The notes under the pieces are model-generated. The model had not been told where the DNA came from and searched no databases. It saw nothing but the letters and a program-made list of their open reading frames with translations. A stretch of DNA of 64,000 nucleotides from Beverwykella pulmonaria (taxonomy: Eukaryota > Ascomycota > Dothideomycetes > Pleosporales > Melanommataceae): NCBI GenBank assembly GCA_001599595.1, contig BCHH01000013.1, forward strand, positions 645,538 through 709,537, given 5' to 3'. Positions 45,705 through 56,846 of the stretch are shown here, piece after piece. The position numbers were made by a program, and so were the translations under genes. How positions within the stretch are numbered: position 1 is the stretch's first letter; every line of letters starts with the position of its first letter.

Positions 45705-47173
45705 TGCGATTGACGTTGAATATATGTTGATTAAGAATAACTCGAGCGCTTCGAGTTTTTACGCAGTGGTGGAGGCCAGGACGGGAGGCGGACAGCGGTC
45801 GCCCGGGAGTGATGGCGGAGGAAGCAATACCAGGAGAATGGAATGAGGTTGACGATGGAGCTGGAGTGGTAGCAATGGCGGGTGAAGTCGTTCAGCAGGT
45901 TGTTTGGTTGGTCCCCATGGCAACGGTGGTGCGGGTGAATAACCACACGCACGTAGCACGCGCCGCGCCCGGCGACTCGTGCACGTCGCGACAACCGTGA
46001 TGGGGCCATTTGGGGTGCTGAAGTGTGAAGAAAAAGACAAGCGCGTGGCGATTCTGCTCCCTCTAAATAATGTAGGGCAAGTCTCCAGAAGCGTGGTGCT
46101 CAGTATCCGCGCTTGTCGTTCACCCATTGTACCTGCAGCAGCTCCATTCCCCGACTGTGGCTGGCAGCTGCCGCGCATTACCCCCATGCCATGGTCATCA
46201 CCATCGAGGAGGCCGAGTGCCCGCGGCTATCTCTAATTCAGCGCGAGCTGATCTGGCTTGTAAGAGCGTTCGCGAGTGCAAAGGTGGCGGTCAACATGCT
46301 TCCCGATGCGGCAAGGGCGAGCATTGACCAATCAGAGATCGCATAGCAACAGCTAAGGCGACTGCCACAACCGCCTCGAGACCTCGGACGCAATGACGCT
46401 GCTAACGCAGCGGGGCGTCTCACAAATTGCGAGCTGCACCGCGGAACCATACCCACAGCCTTGCAATTGCTCACCGGCGTTTGACTTGGAATTTCAAACT
46501 TTCCACAGCGATCTGTGCCGGTTTCAGCCGACTGGGTTGCATCTCAAACACACCGGCTGACAGCCTGTCACGCCGTCACGCAACACCACATGGCCAGGTA
46601 CGCGAACTACTGGGCCAGTCGTCGGACCGTTTCGGGTGCTGCTGTGAGGCTTTTGGCAGTCGTTGTGCCTGGCGATGCTGCACGCTTTCGGCCGTGGCAT
46701 GCTCAGGTTTGCGCAGTGTGAAGCCTCCCGTTCTGCAATTGCCATCCTATCTGATCGAGCCCATTGCCAACGCTGCCCCCAAAGCGACCAGAGGGCCCTT
46801 ATGAAGAGCCTGAAAATAGCCTGGTGCGGGAGAGCCAGACCCGCACCTGCAGCTACAGCAGCATGCAGCTCTCACCGCAACTTCGCTGCTCGCCGCCAAG
46901 CACGCATCGCAGGCCAGTCCCGCACGGCACTGCAGGGAATGCAATTTGAGTGTGGTGCGCGCGCGCTCCCTGTTTCGCCCGTCTGTCGCCGTCGCGGCCT
47001 CCCACGCCCCGTTGTCCTTGGAACCCGTACGACCGTCGTGGAAACAAAAGCCAACAAAAGCTGCTCCTATACCGGCCGGCTTTGTCCCCCGCCACCACCA
47101 TCGTGACACTCTCGCCGCTCAAATTGCCTCGACCCCTCACCTCTCAACCTTCAACCTTCTTCGCCATCGAGCA
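45705..47173. promoter_or_regulatory. Shared upstream region of kinase and DUF4048-like gene, no gene
   Basis: About 1.5 kb of GC-rich DNA between two divergent genes. Many open frames on both strands overlap one another and have no family resemblance; I take them as composition effects. CT-rich stretches near 47,100-47,160 are usual before fungal start sites. Confidence 0.5.
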
Positions 47174-47196
47174 ATGCGTCCTTCACAGAGTTTGGT

Positions 47197-50157
47197 ATGG
47201 GTTCCTGCGCTCCCGGTCCAACTCTGCTGAAGGTGTGGATCTCGTGGTTGAAAGGAGGCCTTTTGTTGAGGGTCCTGGGCCTTCCTGCCGCCCTATTGGC
47301 CCTGCACCTGGAGATCTATGGCAGCTCACCGCACGCTTCTTCGCTAATTCTCCACCGCCTCTCTCGACGCTTACGCCTCCAACGACTTACCTGCAAGCTC
47401 TGCAAGCACAAGGAGGATGGTGATAGCGACGCCGCCGTGAACTCCCTTCCCCTCGCTGACCGCGGCAACGTCATGGTCAACGCGCAGTCACGACCCACGC
47501 CAAAGACGCCAAATTTGTTATCTCGCAAGCGGTCAAAGACCCTAGACAACAAAGACCGGACCCGGCTCCCGTCCCCAGGGGCCTCGCCAGCCACTCCAGC
47601 TCCCGTCGCTCTACCTCCCCTCGTCGAACATCTCGAACACTGCGAGGTATCCGACGCTCCTTTGCCCTCTCCGCTCGCTGAGCCAGCAACTCCCTCTCCC
47701 AACCCTCGACCTCGACCTCTCCCCGTCGAGCTTACAGAGGCATCCCACGCTCGTTCATCCGCCTCGGTTGCTCTGCCAGCACCTCCTCTTACGCCTCGAC
47801 CTTCACTCGTACCACAATTTCCGCCTTCTACTCCCACGTCTCATCCCCTCAGACATTTCGAGGCTTCCCTTCCCACACCTCAATCTCGTCCTGTCAAACC
47901 ATTCGAGGCTCCTACTCCCACACCTCAAGCCCACCCCATCAAACAAGTCGAGGCATCCGCTCCCACTCCTCAACCTACACCTGTCAAACAATTTGAGGCA
48001 TCTGCTCCCACACCTCGACCGTCTTTCTTCCAACGTTTTAAGGCTTCCTCTCCTGTCCCTCAACCTCCCCTCATCGAACAATTCAAGGCTCTACCTCCCC
48101 CTACACCTCAACCTACGCCCGTTGAGCAATTTGAGGTCTCTACTCCCGCACTACAATCTCCTGCTGTCAAGCCAATTGAGGCACCTCACCCTCCTTTGCC
48201 CAACACCTCAGCCGCGCGAGTGTCTCTGACTCCAAAGTCTCAACCGCCACCCATCGACCCAGTTGAGGCACCCCAACCTTCTTTGACCACCTCGACAACC
48301 TCCCGAGCTCCTTTGCCAACGCCTCCACCCACTCCTCTGGAGCTTGAGACATTCAAGGCTCTTTTGCGCTCAACGTCACCCGCTACCCCAACTTACGACC
48401 CTCGGCCTCCACCCCTGGGACGTTCCAGGAAAAGCGACGCTCGCTCCAACGCATCTGCCTCGCGTGCATCTGCGTACCCGAAACCTCAACCCCATCCTTC
48501 CAACACTGAGGCCTTCGAGAAGTTCAAGGCTCTTTTGCGCGCCTCGTCCGGTTCCCCAGCGTTTCAGTCTCCTCAAGCCCTGCTCGAACAAGATTCTGAG
48601 GATTCCGACGCTCCTTTGACTACCTCCTCCACCGCTGCCGTCTCTCATCCCTCCCCTAGTACCCCTAGCACCCTAATGTCTGCGACTCGGCCTTCTTCTC
48701 ACGGCCGGTCAATGTCACACGCTAGCGTCGTTACCCGCAGTAGCAAGCGTCTCTCATTGCAATTCCCCATCCAGCCTTCTCCCACCTTCACACCAAAACT
48801 ACGGCCCCAGTCCTGGGTTGCCGCCCCTTCCCCCATGTCTCCTGCCGCCGCCGACAATTCCCCGACCGAGACAAACCTCTTGGCCATCCTCGCCGCTCAG
48901 GAGCGATACGTTCTGGAACTCAAGGAGGAGCTCGTCAAGGCCGAGGAAGACCTGAAGACACTGAAGAAACATTGGTCAAACAACGAAATTGTTAAACAGC
49001 GCAACGAGACTCGCAAGGTCACCCAACTACAACCGCTGAACACCTCGCTCGCGAACTTCAAGCCTGACCAAGACGACGAAGATGGTTCCACTGCCTGGCT
49101 GCATCGGGAGATAGAACGCAGGAAGGCTTTGCTCAGCGGCCAAAAGTCAACGAAGAACAAGGTATTCAGCGGCTCAAAGCACCTACGCACCTTATCATTG
49201 CTGTCGCCGGACACATTAAAGGCCAATTATCAACCCTCATTTCCCCAACCGACCGACATCCGCGATGGCATTGACGAGTCGCTGGCACGCCCTCACACGC
49301 TCATCCGCCACGCCACAACACCTGACATTGGAAAGCACATCGCCGACACTGCCGACGATGACCAGTTCGATCTTGGCGGTTTGTCCAATGTGCAGCGCGA
49401 TGCCATTCTGCGCACGGGCAAGAAGATGGCTACCGACTTCAAGGACGGGCTATTTAATTTTATCGAAGACATCCGGCAAGCCACGGTGGGCGATGAAGCC
49501 GTCGACAGCGCAGAGTCCAGTGTGAAGGGTTCATCTAATAAGAACTCACGTAAGGCTTCTGACGGCCGGCCTCCTGTAAACAGAGCATCCAGCTCAAAGA
49601 AGTTAATGTCGCAGAAGGCCGATGCCATCGCCGATGATTTTTGGAAAGAGCATGGTTTGAGTGAACCCAAGACTGCACCCACGAACAAAAAAACTCACGC
49701 AGTCAAGAACACGCGAACACCTCAAAAAAGCAACAAGGGCGTGGATGAGTTCGAAGATTGGGATAGTTGGGACACACCAAACGACAAATATGCCAAGGCG
49801 GCGGACAACAACAGCTCCGATGATTCAGAAGATCCGTCGTCGCCTGTGTCAGGCCCAAGCAGCTCAAGGACGAGCACTAGGTACCACTCCCAGCGGCATG
49901 ACTCCAAAGCATCATCGCTCACGTCTACCAGCTCCTCAGGTCCTGCGGAGGACGCCGTGTTGCGCGACAACACAAAACGCAACTCCATCCCCTGGCCCGA
50001 CCTCGTAAAGTTTTCGCCGACAAACCTCAAGCGCACTGCCTCGCATCTGATGAAGGAATGGGAGAAGGGCCTCACGCCACCTCCCGAGTCTCGTGTGTCA
50101 GACCATTCAAGTGGCGATTACGTCGGACGATCAACTACAACTCCAGACCTAATTTAA
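47197..50157 (+). CDS. Large proline-rich protein with DUF4048-like region
   Basis: The frame gives 986 residues from ATG 47197, but the first 80 look atypical (a hydrophobic stretch LLRVLGLPAALLALHLEIY followed by a basic segment). Another ATG at 47174 is in a different frame just before a GTATGG donor, so the true N-terminus may be spliced in. Residues about 180-520 are Pro/Thr/Ser-rich with a repeated 19-22-residue unit (TPQP-P-VKQFEAS). A conserved block (about 560-600: NLLAILAAQERYVLELKEEL, then KAEEDL and KKHW) matches the coiled-coil start of DUF4048 proteins. The rest is Ser-rich and probably disordered. Function is unknown. Confidence 0.72.
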   Translation: MGSCAPGPTLLKVWISWLKGGLLLRVLGLPAALLALHLEIYGSSPHASSLILHRLSRRLRLQRLTCKLCKHKEDGDSDAAVNSLPLADRGNVMVNAQSRPTPKTPNLLSRKRSKTLDNKDRTRLPSPGASPATPAPVALPPLVEHLEHCEVSDAPLPSPLAEPATPSPNPRPRPLPVELTEASHARSSASVALPAPPLTPRPSLVPQFPPSTPTSHPLRHFEASLPTPQSRPVKPFEAPTPTPQAHPIKQVEASAPTPQPTPVKQFEASAPTPRPSFFQRFKASSPVPQPPLIEQFKALPPPTPQPTPVEQFEVSTPALQSPAVKPIEAPHPPLPNTSAARVSLTPKSQPPPIDPVEAPQPSLTTSTTSRAPLPTPPPTPLELETFKALLRSTSPATPTYDPRPPPLGRSRKSDARSNASASRASAYPKPQPHPSNTEAFEKFKALLRASSGSPAFQSPQALLEQDSEDSDAPLTTSSTAAVSHPSPSTPSTLMSATRPSSHGRSMSHASVVTRSSKRLSLQFPIQPSPTFTPKLRPQSWVAAPSPMSPAAADNSPTETNLLAILAAQERYVLELKEELVKAEEDLKTLKKHWSNNEIVKQRNETRKVTQLQPLNTSLANFKPDQDDEDGSTAWLHREIERRKALLSGQKSTKNKVFSGSKHLRTLSLLSPDTLKANYQPSFPQPTDIRDGIDESLARPHTLIRHATTPDIGKHIADTADDDQFDLGGLSNVQRDAILRTGKKMATDFKDGLFNFIEDIRQATVGDEAVDSAESSVKGSSNKNSRKASDGRPPVNRASSSKKLMSQKADAIADDFWKEHGLSEPKTAPTNKKTHAVKNTRTPQKSNKGVDEFEDWDSWDTPNDKYAKAADNNSSDDSEDPSSPVSGPSSSRTSTRYHSQRHDSKASSLTSTSSSGPAEDAVLRDNTKRNSIPWPDLVKFSPTNLKRTASHLMKEWEKGLTPPPESRVSDHSSGDYVGRSTTTPDLI
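47830..48200 (+). repeat. Coding minisatellite, about 57-66-bp units
   Basis: Units alternate CCTCAACC-type Pro/Gln codons with AATTTGAGGC or AATTCAAGGC (Gln-Phe-Glu/Lys-Ala). At least five imperfect copies can be seen. Alleles may differ in copy number. Confidence 0.7.
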
Positions 50158-50640
50158 TGACGAATGATTTTGGGCGCTGCGTTATGCATAAATATTGACG
50201 AGATAATGTTGTTAGGCGCAATGTCTAGACGAAATGTTTATTTCTAAATCAGCGAGCGGAAACCTTTGAGCGTTAGTTGTTTTGCGATTGCTGAGTCCAA
50301 GGATTGGGACAGGCATGGTGGTAGTTGGAGCAGATACTTAAGTTCTTACTTGGCCATTTAGGGTTTTGCATTTTGCGGGCTGGGTTGGGAAGGTTGATAC
50401 CGTTAGCTCTATTTTAAAAGAAAAAGAAATTCTACAATTACCAAACATGTCACCAATCGCCGTATACTCCTTGAATCGTAAGGAAGAACCTTGTGAATAT
50501 GTTTAACAGCTGGCTGGGATCTGAGGTGGTAGTCGTGGTTCGAAACAAAACGCCAAGACTAAAATCCGGGATCTCCACAAAATTAATTCAGTATCTCAAC
50601 CCATCACTTTCACATCAACAGCCCCTCCACCACTAGCACG
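50158..50640. other. Intergenic between DUF4048-like gene and TIM22
   Basis: Contains the 3' flank of the former and the short promoter of TIM22. No other feature. Confidence 0.5.
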
Positions 50641-51485
50641 ATGGCCTTCCCCGGAGGTCCCGGCGGCATGCCAGGCATGAATCCGAATGTAGGAATGTCG
50701 GAGCAGGAACAGCAGATGATAAAACTCGTACGCCGCCGACTTCCCGCGCCGTGTGCTCTGACAGACGGTAACTGATGGTTTGATGAGTAGATGCAAGCGA
50801 GCATGGAGTCCTGCGCAGGCAAAACAGTCATGGCAGGCGTTATGGGCGGTGGACTGGGCGCCATGTTCGGACTGTTTATGGCTTCGGTAGGCGTTCTTCC
50901 ATGAGAGTGTGAAGAGTTTGGCAGCGGGACTGACAGAGGTATAGATGCGCTACGATACACCCATGGGTCAACCACCTATGCCAATGCCCAACCCGACACC
51001 CGCTGCCACTGGGAAACCTGGCTCTATATCTACAACCTCCGCTGTCTCGTCTACCGCCACCTCGACCGTCCCCCGTCCCCCGTCCGGCCTCCCCACCATG
51101 CCAGCGTCCCTATCGACCGCCGACCTACCCCTCCGCCAACAGCTCAAGATCGGGCTACGGGACATGTATCGCTCGTCCCTGTCCTCGGGGCGCAACTTCG
51201 CCGTCGTTGGATCCGTCTTCAGCGGCACCGAGTGTGCGATAGAAGGTTTACGCGCCAAGAATGATTTATGGAATGGGGTAGCCGGGGGTTGCATAACTGG
51301 GGGGGTGTTGGCGAGGAAGGCGGGGCCACAAGCTGTGGCTGTAGGGTGTGCGGGGTTTGCAGCCTTTTCGGCGGCAATTGATGCTTATATGGTGAGTTGG
51401 TTCTGGCTTTGCCTGAGAAGAGCCAATGAATGCTAACACTGTGCAGCGAATGCCGGAAGACGAGCGGAGTAGACCGATTGGTTAG
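50641..51485 (+). CDS. TIM22: TIM22, mitochondrial inner-membrane carrier translocase subunit
   Basis: Four exons: 50641-50727, 50791-50886, 50945-51391 and 51447-51485, all in phase, 222 residues. Introns are 63, 58 and 55 bp. The N-terminus is Gly/Met/Pro-rich, followed by [22 protein letters not shown], the first transmembrane segment of the Tim17/22/23 family, a Pro/Ser/Thr-rich insert (about 75-115), then [17 protein letters not shown] and the Gly-rich helices [21 protein letters not shown] Cys pair (CAGK and SGTECAIEG) fits the disulfide of Tim22. It forms the channel that inserts carrier proteins into the inner membrane. Length is slightly above yeast Tim22 because of the insert. Confidence 0.94.
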
Positions 51486-52649
51486 ACGAACACTACACTC
51501 ATATAATGATGATTCATGTGACGAGACGTCATGGCATGGCATAGAATTGCATGGGAGAGGCGGTGCCTCATATCTATACACGGAGGCGAAGTGCTCTTAT
51601 CTCTTCACTTTCTTGTACTTCTTCTTGTACAACTAGCGCCGAGTCTGGCCGACTCAGATGTAGCATTGGGCGGCGTACTGGGAAATTTCAAAGCATTACC
51701 TTCCTTTCTTTCTTTCTTTCTTGCAACTCAGGATGGCGAGAAATTGGGCTGCACTGGCGCATACGTGGAGGTACAAAAACAAATTCTCCACACCTAAATA
51801 ATGTATTTTACACCAAGTTCAACAAACCGGTCGTCTTCGCCCGCATCCATTGTACAACTCCAACAAAAACTCCAGCCTCAAGTGTACCCCCAACTGAGTC
51901 CTCCATTAAGCCATACTCCATCATTCCAAGCTGTCTAAAATAAGGCCAACCGTCTTCCAGTTTTGATCGAACGGCAAATGCCTCTCAAAGTACATCATCG
52001 AATGGCGGAACCAGTGAGTTTATGAATATAGTGCGGGCAACGCCATTGCAATGCGCACATTTGTACGACTAACTGACCGAGCAAAGATTGACGGGCCACA
52101 TCTTCACAAATAGTAGTAGCTTCCCCATGCCATGTAATAGAACTACGGTAAATGTATCTACAGAATAGTTCTAGCCACATATCACACACCCTCGCACAAA
52201 TATCATTGAAGAAACACTGTAAGTCCGATTGAGTCACCTAGCTACATGCAGATAGAAAGGAAATTGTGTGCGCATGTGGCAAGGGAAACACATGTTGCTT
52301 GCATTCTGGCAAGAAAATGAAAATGATGTATGCATGCTCATCTCGTCGTTACGCAGTACTCAACTTTGGAAATGTATAGAGCATGGAGTCGTCGTGACAG
52401 CAGTTCCTCGTTTCGGCATTGATGTGTGCTCATTTAGTGATGAAAATATATAGAGAGGTGAGGTTGGCGTTGTAAACATGAAAAATGAGTGAAAATGGAG
52501 GCGATTTTGGTTTTATGAGTCTGAAACGTCATCAAAAAAAGGAGAACGTATATGTGGGGTGTGAATAGTTGATCGAGACATAGTAAACCCTGATCTGATC
52601 CGAGGCTTGGCGGAGCCAATAAATTCGGTAGGTTGCTGACGTCGCCCCA
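51486..52649. other. Intergenic, no gene recognised
   Basis: Includes a TTTC microsatellite at about 51700-51722. TIM22 and the next gene are convergent here. Confidence 0.5.
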
Positions 52650-53474
52650 TCAATTGAAGTACTTCCCCAAATGTCCGTGTTCGTATTGATCGAGTTCCAT
52701 GGCTGTGGATCCTCCGCCCCAGTTCGAAGGACAGGTGTATACTGTTACGAGAACACCTCGCTGGTTAGTTCCTGCAATGGTCAATAACAAGGTCTGTGAC
52801 GGGAGAAGGATAATGAGGGTAACTTACGAGGATACCGATATGGATGCACCGTCCACGCTCCTCCAGTGAACAAGGTCGGAAGCACATGGGGTAGATGGTC
52901 TTTCGGTATGGAGATAGCTAGGAGCGCTAGGAAGATTGGGAGGTCGCCTGTGAGCCCTCCGTATGCCTGGATGTCTGTCCGGGAAGGGGTATGGTAGATA
53001 TCCGGTAGCAGCATAGTTGGCCAGATCTGATCATTCCTCTGAACACGCAGCGTTGGATTCTGTCCTGCGTTCGTCAAGAACGAGGAGTAATCTTCGTTTG
53101 AGTGGTCGAATCGAAGTGGCAGCCAGTTCTCATCGTCCCCAGGGTTGGTGGCATCCCCCCGCAGCACCCAAAAGCCATACCCTCCTCCAAAATATACGGA
53201 GAACTGTTTGTACAATTGGGCTTGCGCGGGCCGCTGCTGGGGAATCTCGTATATTTGCTGTGTGTCGCAGAACCAGAGCCTTCCGGAGGCGCCACCCGCA
53301 ACACGTCGATTCGCATCAACATCGGTCGAGGGTATCCAGTTTCCCAATCTGTCCACATTAGATGCTGCATTGGGGTCTTCGGCGATCTCATCGATCGCGA
53401 ATAGGAAGCGTGGCTGTTTGTGAATTACGTTACGATTGCTCTGAGCATTCGGGAACAATTCTACTAACCGACAT
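52650..53474 (-). CDS. Hypothetical protein, two or three exons
   Basis: The main body is 53413-52828. It joins 52771-52650 through a 56-bp intron (GTAAGT..TTGCAG) to end in PRTNQRGVLVTVYTCPSN and an aromatic/acidic tail. For the start, I prefer a six-base exon (ATGTCG, 53474-53469) joined over a 55-bp intron (GTTAGT..AACAG), giving 237 residues. The alternative is read-through to an upstream exon ending near 53575, where no ATG lies in frame; a four-base exon further up is also possible. The protein has RLWFCDTQQIYEIP, FSVYFGGGYGFWVLRGD and DLPIFLALLAISI; no family recognised. No signal peptide or TM segment is evident. Confidence 0.6.
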
Positions 53475-56400
53475 TGTGTGATCGGCCAAGAGTCGTCGGA
53501 AATATTTACTGCGGCAAGATCAGAGAACGGATAGATTTGCCGAAGATACTCTCTGCGCGCTGCAGTTGCTGTCACTCTTCCTCACCCCCACCGCGCCTTT
53601 ATCCTCCTACCTACGCATGCGGCTCTGCGCTCCAGACCTCGAGACCGAAAGCAGCCCACTTCGGTGATCAGGCGACCGCGTTAGCTCGTGAAGCAATGAA
53701 TGAGAATTAGTCTGGGCAAGCCTCAGATAAGGTGCCGGCTTTCCTAGGAAGCGTATGGCGGCATAATCGTGTACGCCTGCAGAAGCGTGCACACGACGAC
53801 CCTGGGCGCCCAACTCCATTACCCCGCCGTATGCGACTTTGGCATGGAAATGCTGCCCGAGCGGCCTGACCGTCTCCGCGAGTTATATAGGTATAGACAC
53901 TGTCCGCTGAACCGACACATCGATTCCGAGAAAGAGATATCGAGTGGCGAGCTAGCCAGTGCCTTTGGATTCGAGAGGGAATAGTCCAAACTACTCGTGG
54001 AGTGTATGAGCTTCTGGCGAAGGTTCAGCGTACTAGAAGCTTTCGCAGCTACCGGAGGTGATGTCGGCTGCGCTTTAGTAACAACGACAAGGTAAAGCGG
54101 CCGGGTCCCCCGTTTGGTGGCAACGCGAGACTTGCATGGAGCGCCAACCCTGTCAACCAACCACCAGAAGAACCATGACACTTTATGCATGGTCTGTCGG
54201 GTACACGGTCCAGACGGCGGAGCACCGTTTGTCTGTCGGTGTGGTATCCACGGCAAGCAAAGAAGCTGCCATGTTGAGCCTGTAGTGTATGAGATGAAAC
54301 GTCGTGAGCCAAAGTCGGGTTCTATTCCCCAATTCCGAGGAGTTGGTTTCCACTCAGGTCGATCAGTGTCCAGAAGGATGTCGGCATGCAGTCGACAAAG
54401 GCAGGCCGAAAGAAGGAAAATGAGGCTCTGCTCTATTGTCATCCCAAAGGCAGGGTATAAAAAGGCGGGTTCTCGAGCTGAAGAGCCTAAACGATTAGGC
54501 CTGGTGGCAGCGGCAGAAATGCTGTTTGTGCATTGGTGGTCGGGTTTGCGGGGCCACGACTTGGCTCAGAAGGAGAACAGGGATGAGTAAGCCTTCTCAT
54601 TGTCAGTGTGTTCTTCAAATGTATGCTGATAATTGTTCTTTCAGGATTGAGGGTCTGGGGAGCATTAAGTATAGGTCTGCGGCCCCGGACAGGCCGACTA
54701 ACTAAGGAGACGCGTGACGAGGCGCAAGCGCCGGGCACAGCTTGAAGGACCACGACCAAGTCGCCTTTTTGCCTTCTCTTCTACTCTCCCAGCAGCGGGC
54801 TTGCATCCACACTGGCGAATCATACTGTCCAAACGACCACCGCTTCTTCGACAGCTCGGCTCCATGCAGCATCCACTTCTCTGGTCTTTGCACCACGAAC
54901 ACCGGAGATGCAGATCGACGCCAATCCGATAGCGGCCTGCAAGGCTCTAAATTCAATCTTCACCGGAAGAGACTCGCCCTCTGCTTCACATTAACCTTCT
55001 ACAACGCAGAAATAGAGGGACGGACATGGTGGATGCTTCACCGGTCGCCAAAGTGCCTAGCACACGGAATATTTGTCCTCTTACAATACCTGATCATGCG
55101 TACATCCATTAGTCAACGGTACAACGGTAATTAGACGGGCAGTCAACACAACGAGGAATTCCCCCCCCCCCCCTCTCCACCGAACACAAGCCTGGTCATA
55201 ACCGAAGCGTTAAATTGGAACTCTTACCTATGCAATAGACATTATATTTAGGTGTTCTCATTTGCCTAACGGAGAGGCGCCTGCAGTACGGAAGATAACA
55301 CTCGTCTTACGCCCCCCCGCAATAAACCATGAAAATTCGCCTGGCGGACATGGTCTCTCGAAGCAGACCAGCCGAATAGCCACGTAGGCATGTCGAATGT
55401 CTCGCCAATAGGACACGTCCGGAGACGATTACATCGCATCATTCCTGTACGAGCCCGAGCCAGGCCAGCGGCGACCGGGTATGACTGCCAGTAACGACTG
55501 AAACGTGCGGAGACGCTCAATATTGGAATCATGGCCTTTCTTGAAGGACGTGGGGTACCACCAGCCCCAAACGAACACAGAAGAACATGAGGGCGGTGAC
55601 ACGAGATGACTTGAGAACAGGAGAGGAGCTTGGGAAAGAGGAATGAAACCGTGGCTACCTGGATTGGCTGGTGGTTGCCGTTGACACGGTGTAGAAAACC
55701 ATAAGCGGCTATATGATTGGCATACCTTCTCTGGATGGACGCCCACTCAGCCATTCTCTGGAAAGAATACCTATCTGGCCGGCCGGCCTCATGCCAACAT
55801 GAGGACTGTACTTGCATACGACTGCAGTTGGTTGGATGGCATTCGTCAGAGACTTGTTCTAATCAGCCGAGGGCAACTACTGCTGCCGCACACCATAGGA
55901 CTGTTTGACGATAACGAACGGGACCCGATGACCTGGATCTTCGAGCAGGCTTATGGAAGCACTGGCTGTCAGCCATCAAGGATCGAGCCGTGCTGCCCGT
56001 GCTGTGCCTCCTCCATCGAGGCCGGGATGGGAAGAAAGAACGACCCGGGAGCCGCCAGTCTGTATGCATGCCGCTATCCTCTTGCTGTTCTGGTCTCCCT
56101 CGGCCCTTGGCTCTATTTGGAATCCTAACTATTATAGCACCCTCCTGGCTGAGTTCCCCTAGGCGCTGTCCGCGCCTGATGCGCGCGTGGCGGTTAACGC
56201 CCGCCTCCTGGAGTGGGAGAAACCTTGCGTGGCTCGCTTCCCAGTGGGTCCGATGGCTATGGTCGGATGAGGGGGTCGAGACACGCCACGGCAGAGGAGG
56301 TGATGGACATGGGCTTGGTCATGGAAGGATCCAAAGAACGTGAGACCGAGGTTGGTTCGTCAAGGCAGCCGTTGAAGCTCGAGAGGGGGGGCGGTTGCAC

Positions 56401-56846
56401 GTTCTGAGTACTCTTCTGGGTCTAGAGAGGAAGGATAGGATAATGATGATGCTTTCTGGGGGCTGGAACAAGGCTTCTCATGCTCAGTGAAGGTTGGAAG
56501 TGAGCGACGGGAGCTAAATGCGGGAAGCGGCTCCTGACTGCCCTTCATGGCCCTTATTGAATCTAGCCGGAACGGTGCTAGCTTGTGTCCAAACTTTTTG
56601 CCTGACTCTGGTGCGCGTAACGACCATGCGCCGCCCGCCCGCCTACACTATCGTGAACTGCTGATCCCAGCTTAGCGACATCTCGAAATCAGTGACTCTA
56701 GGCTGGCTGCCGCATAAAAGTGCCTGTTCTGCCTCACACAGTTCCTCCGCGATTGGCGCATTCGCTACGGCGTGTACACCTGACTTTCACGTCTATAAAT
56801 CTTCTGGGCTCGTCCGCCCAAACAGGAAACAGCCCTCGGTCTCAAC
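53475..56846. other. 3.4 kb without a supported gene
   Basis: Overlapping frames on both strands at 53.8-54.6 kb (the minus one of 207 codons begins with an ATG and a hydrophobic stretch) are mutually exclusive and neither has motifs I trust. A 13-C run lies at 55161-55173. The last 200 bp presumably hold the NOB1 promoter. Confidence 0.45.

Noticed and set aside
45731..47140. Dense overlapping frames between kinase and DUF4048-like gene
   Set aside because: They occur in all frames of a GC-rich region, lack motifs, and fit composition effects.
53819..54590. Two opposing frames of 207 and 158 codons
   Set aside because: Mutually exclusive, without recognised domains; the hydrophobic start of the minus one is not enough.
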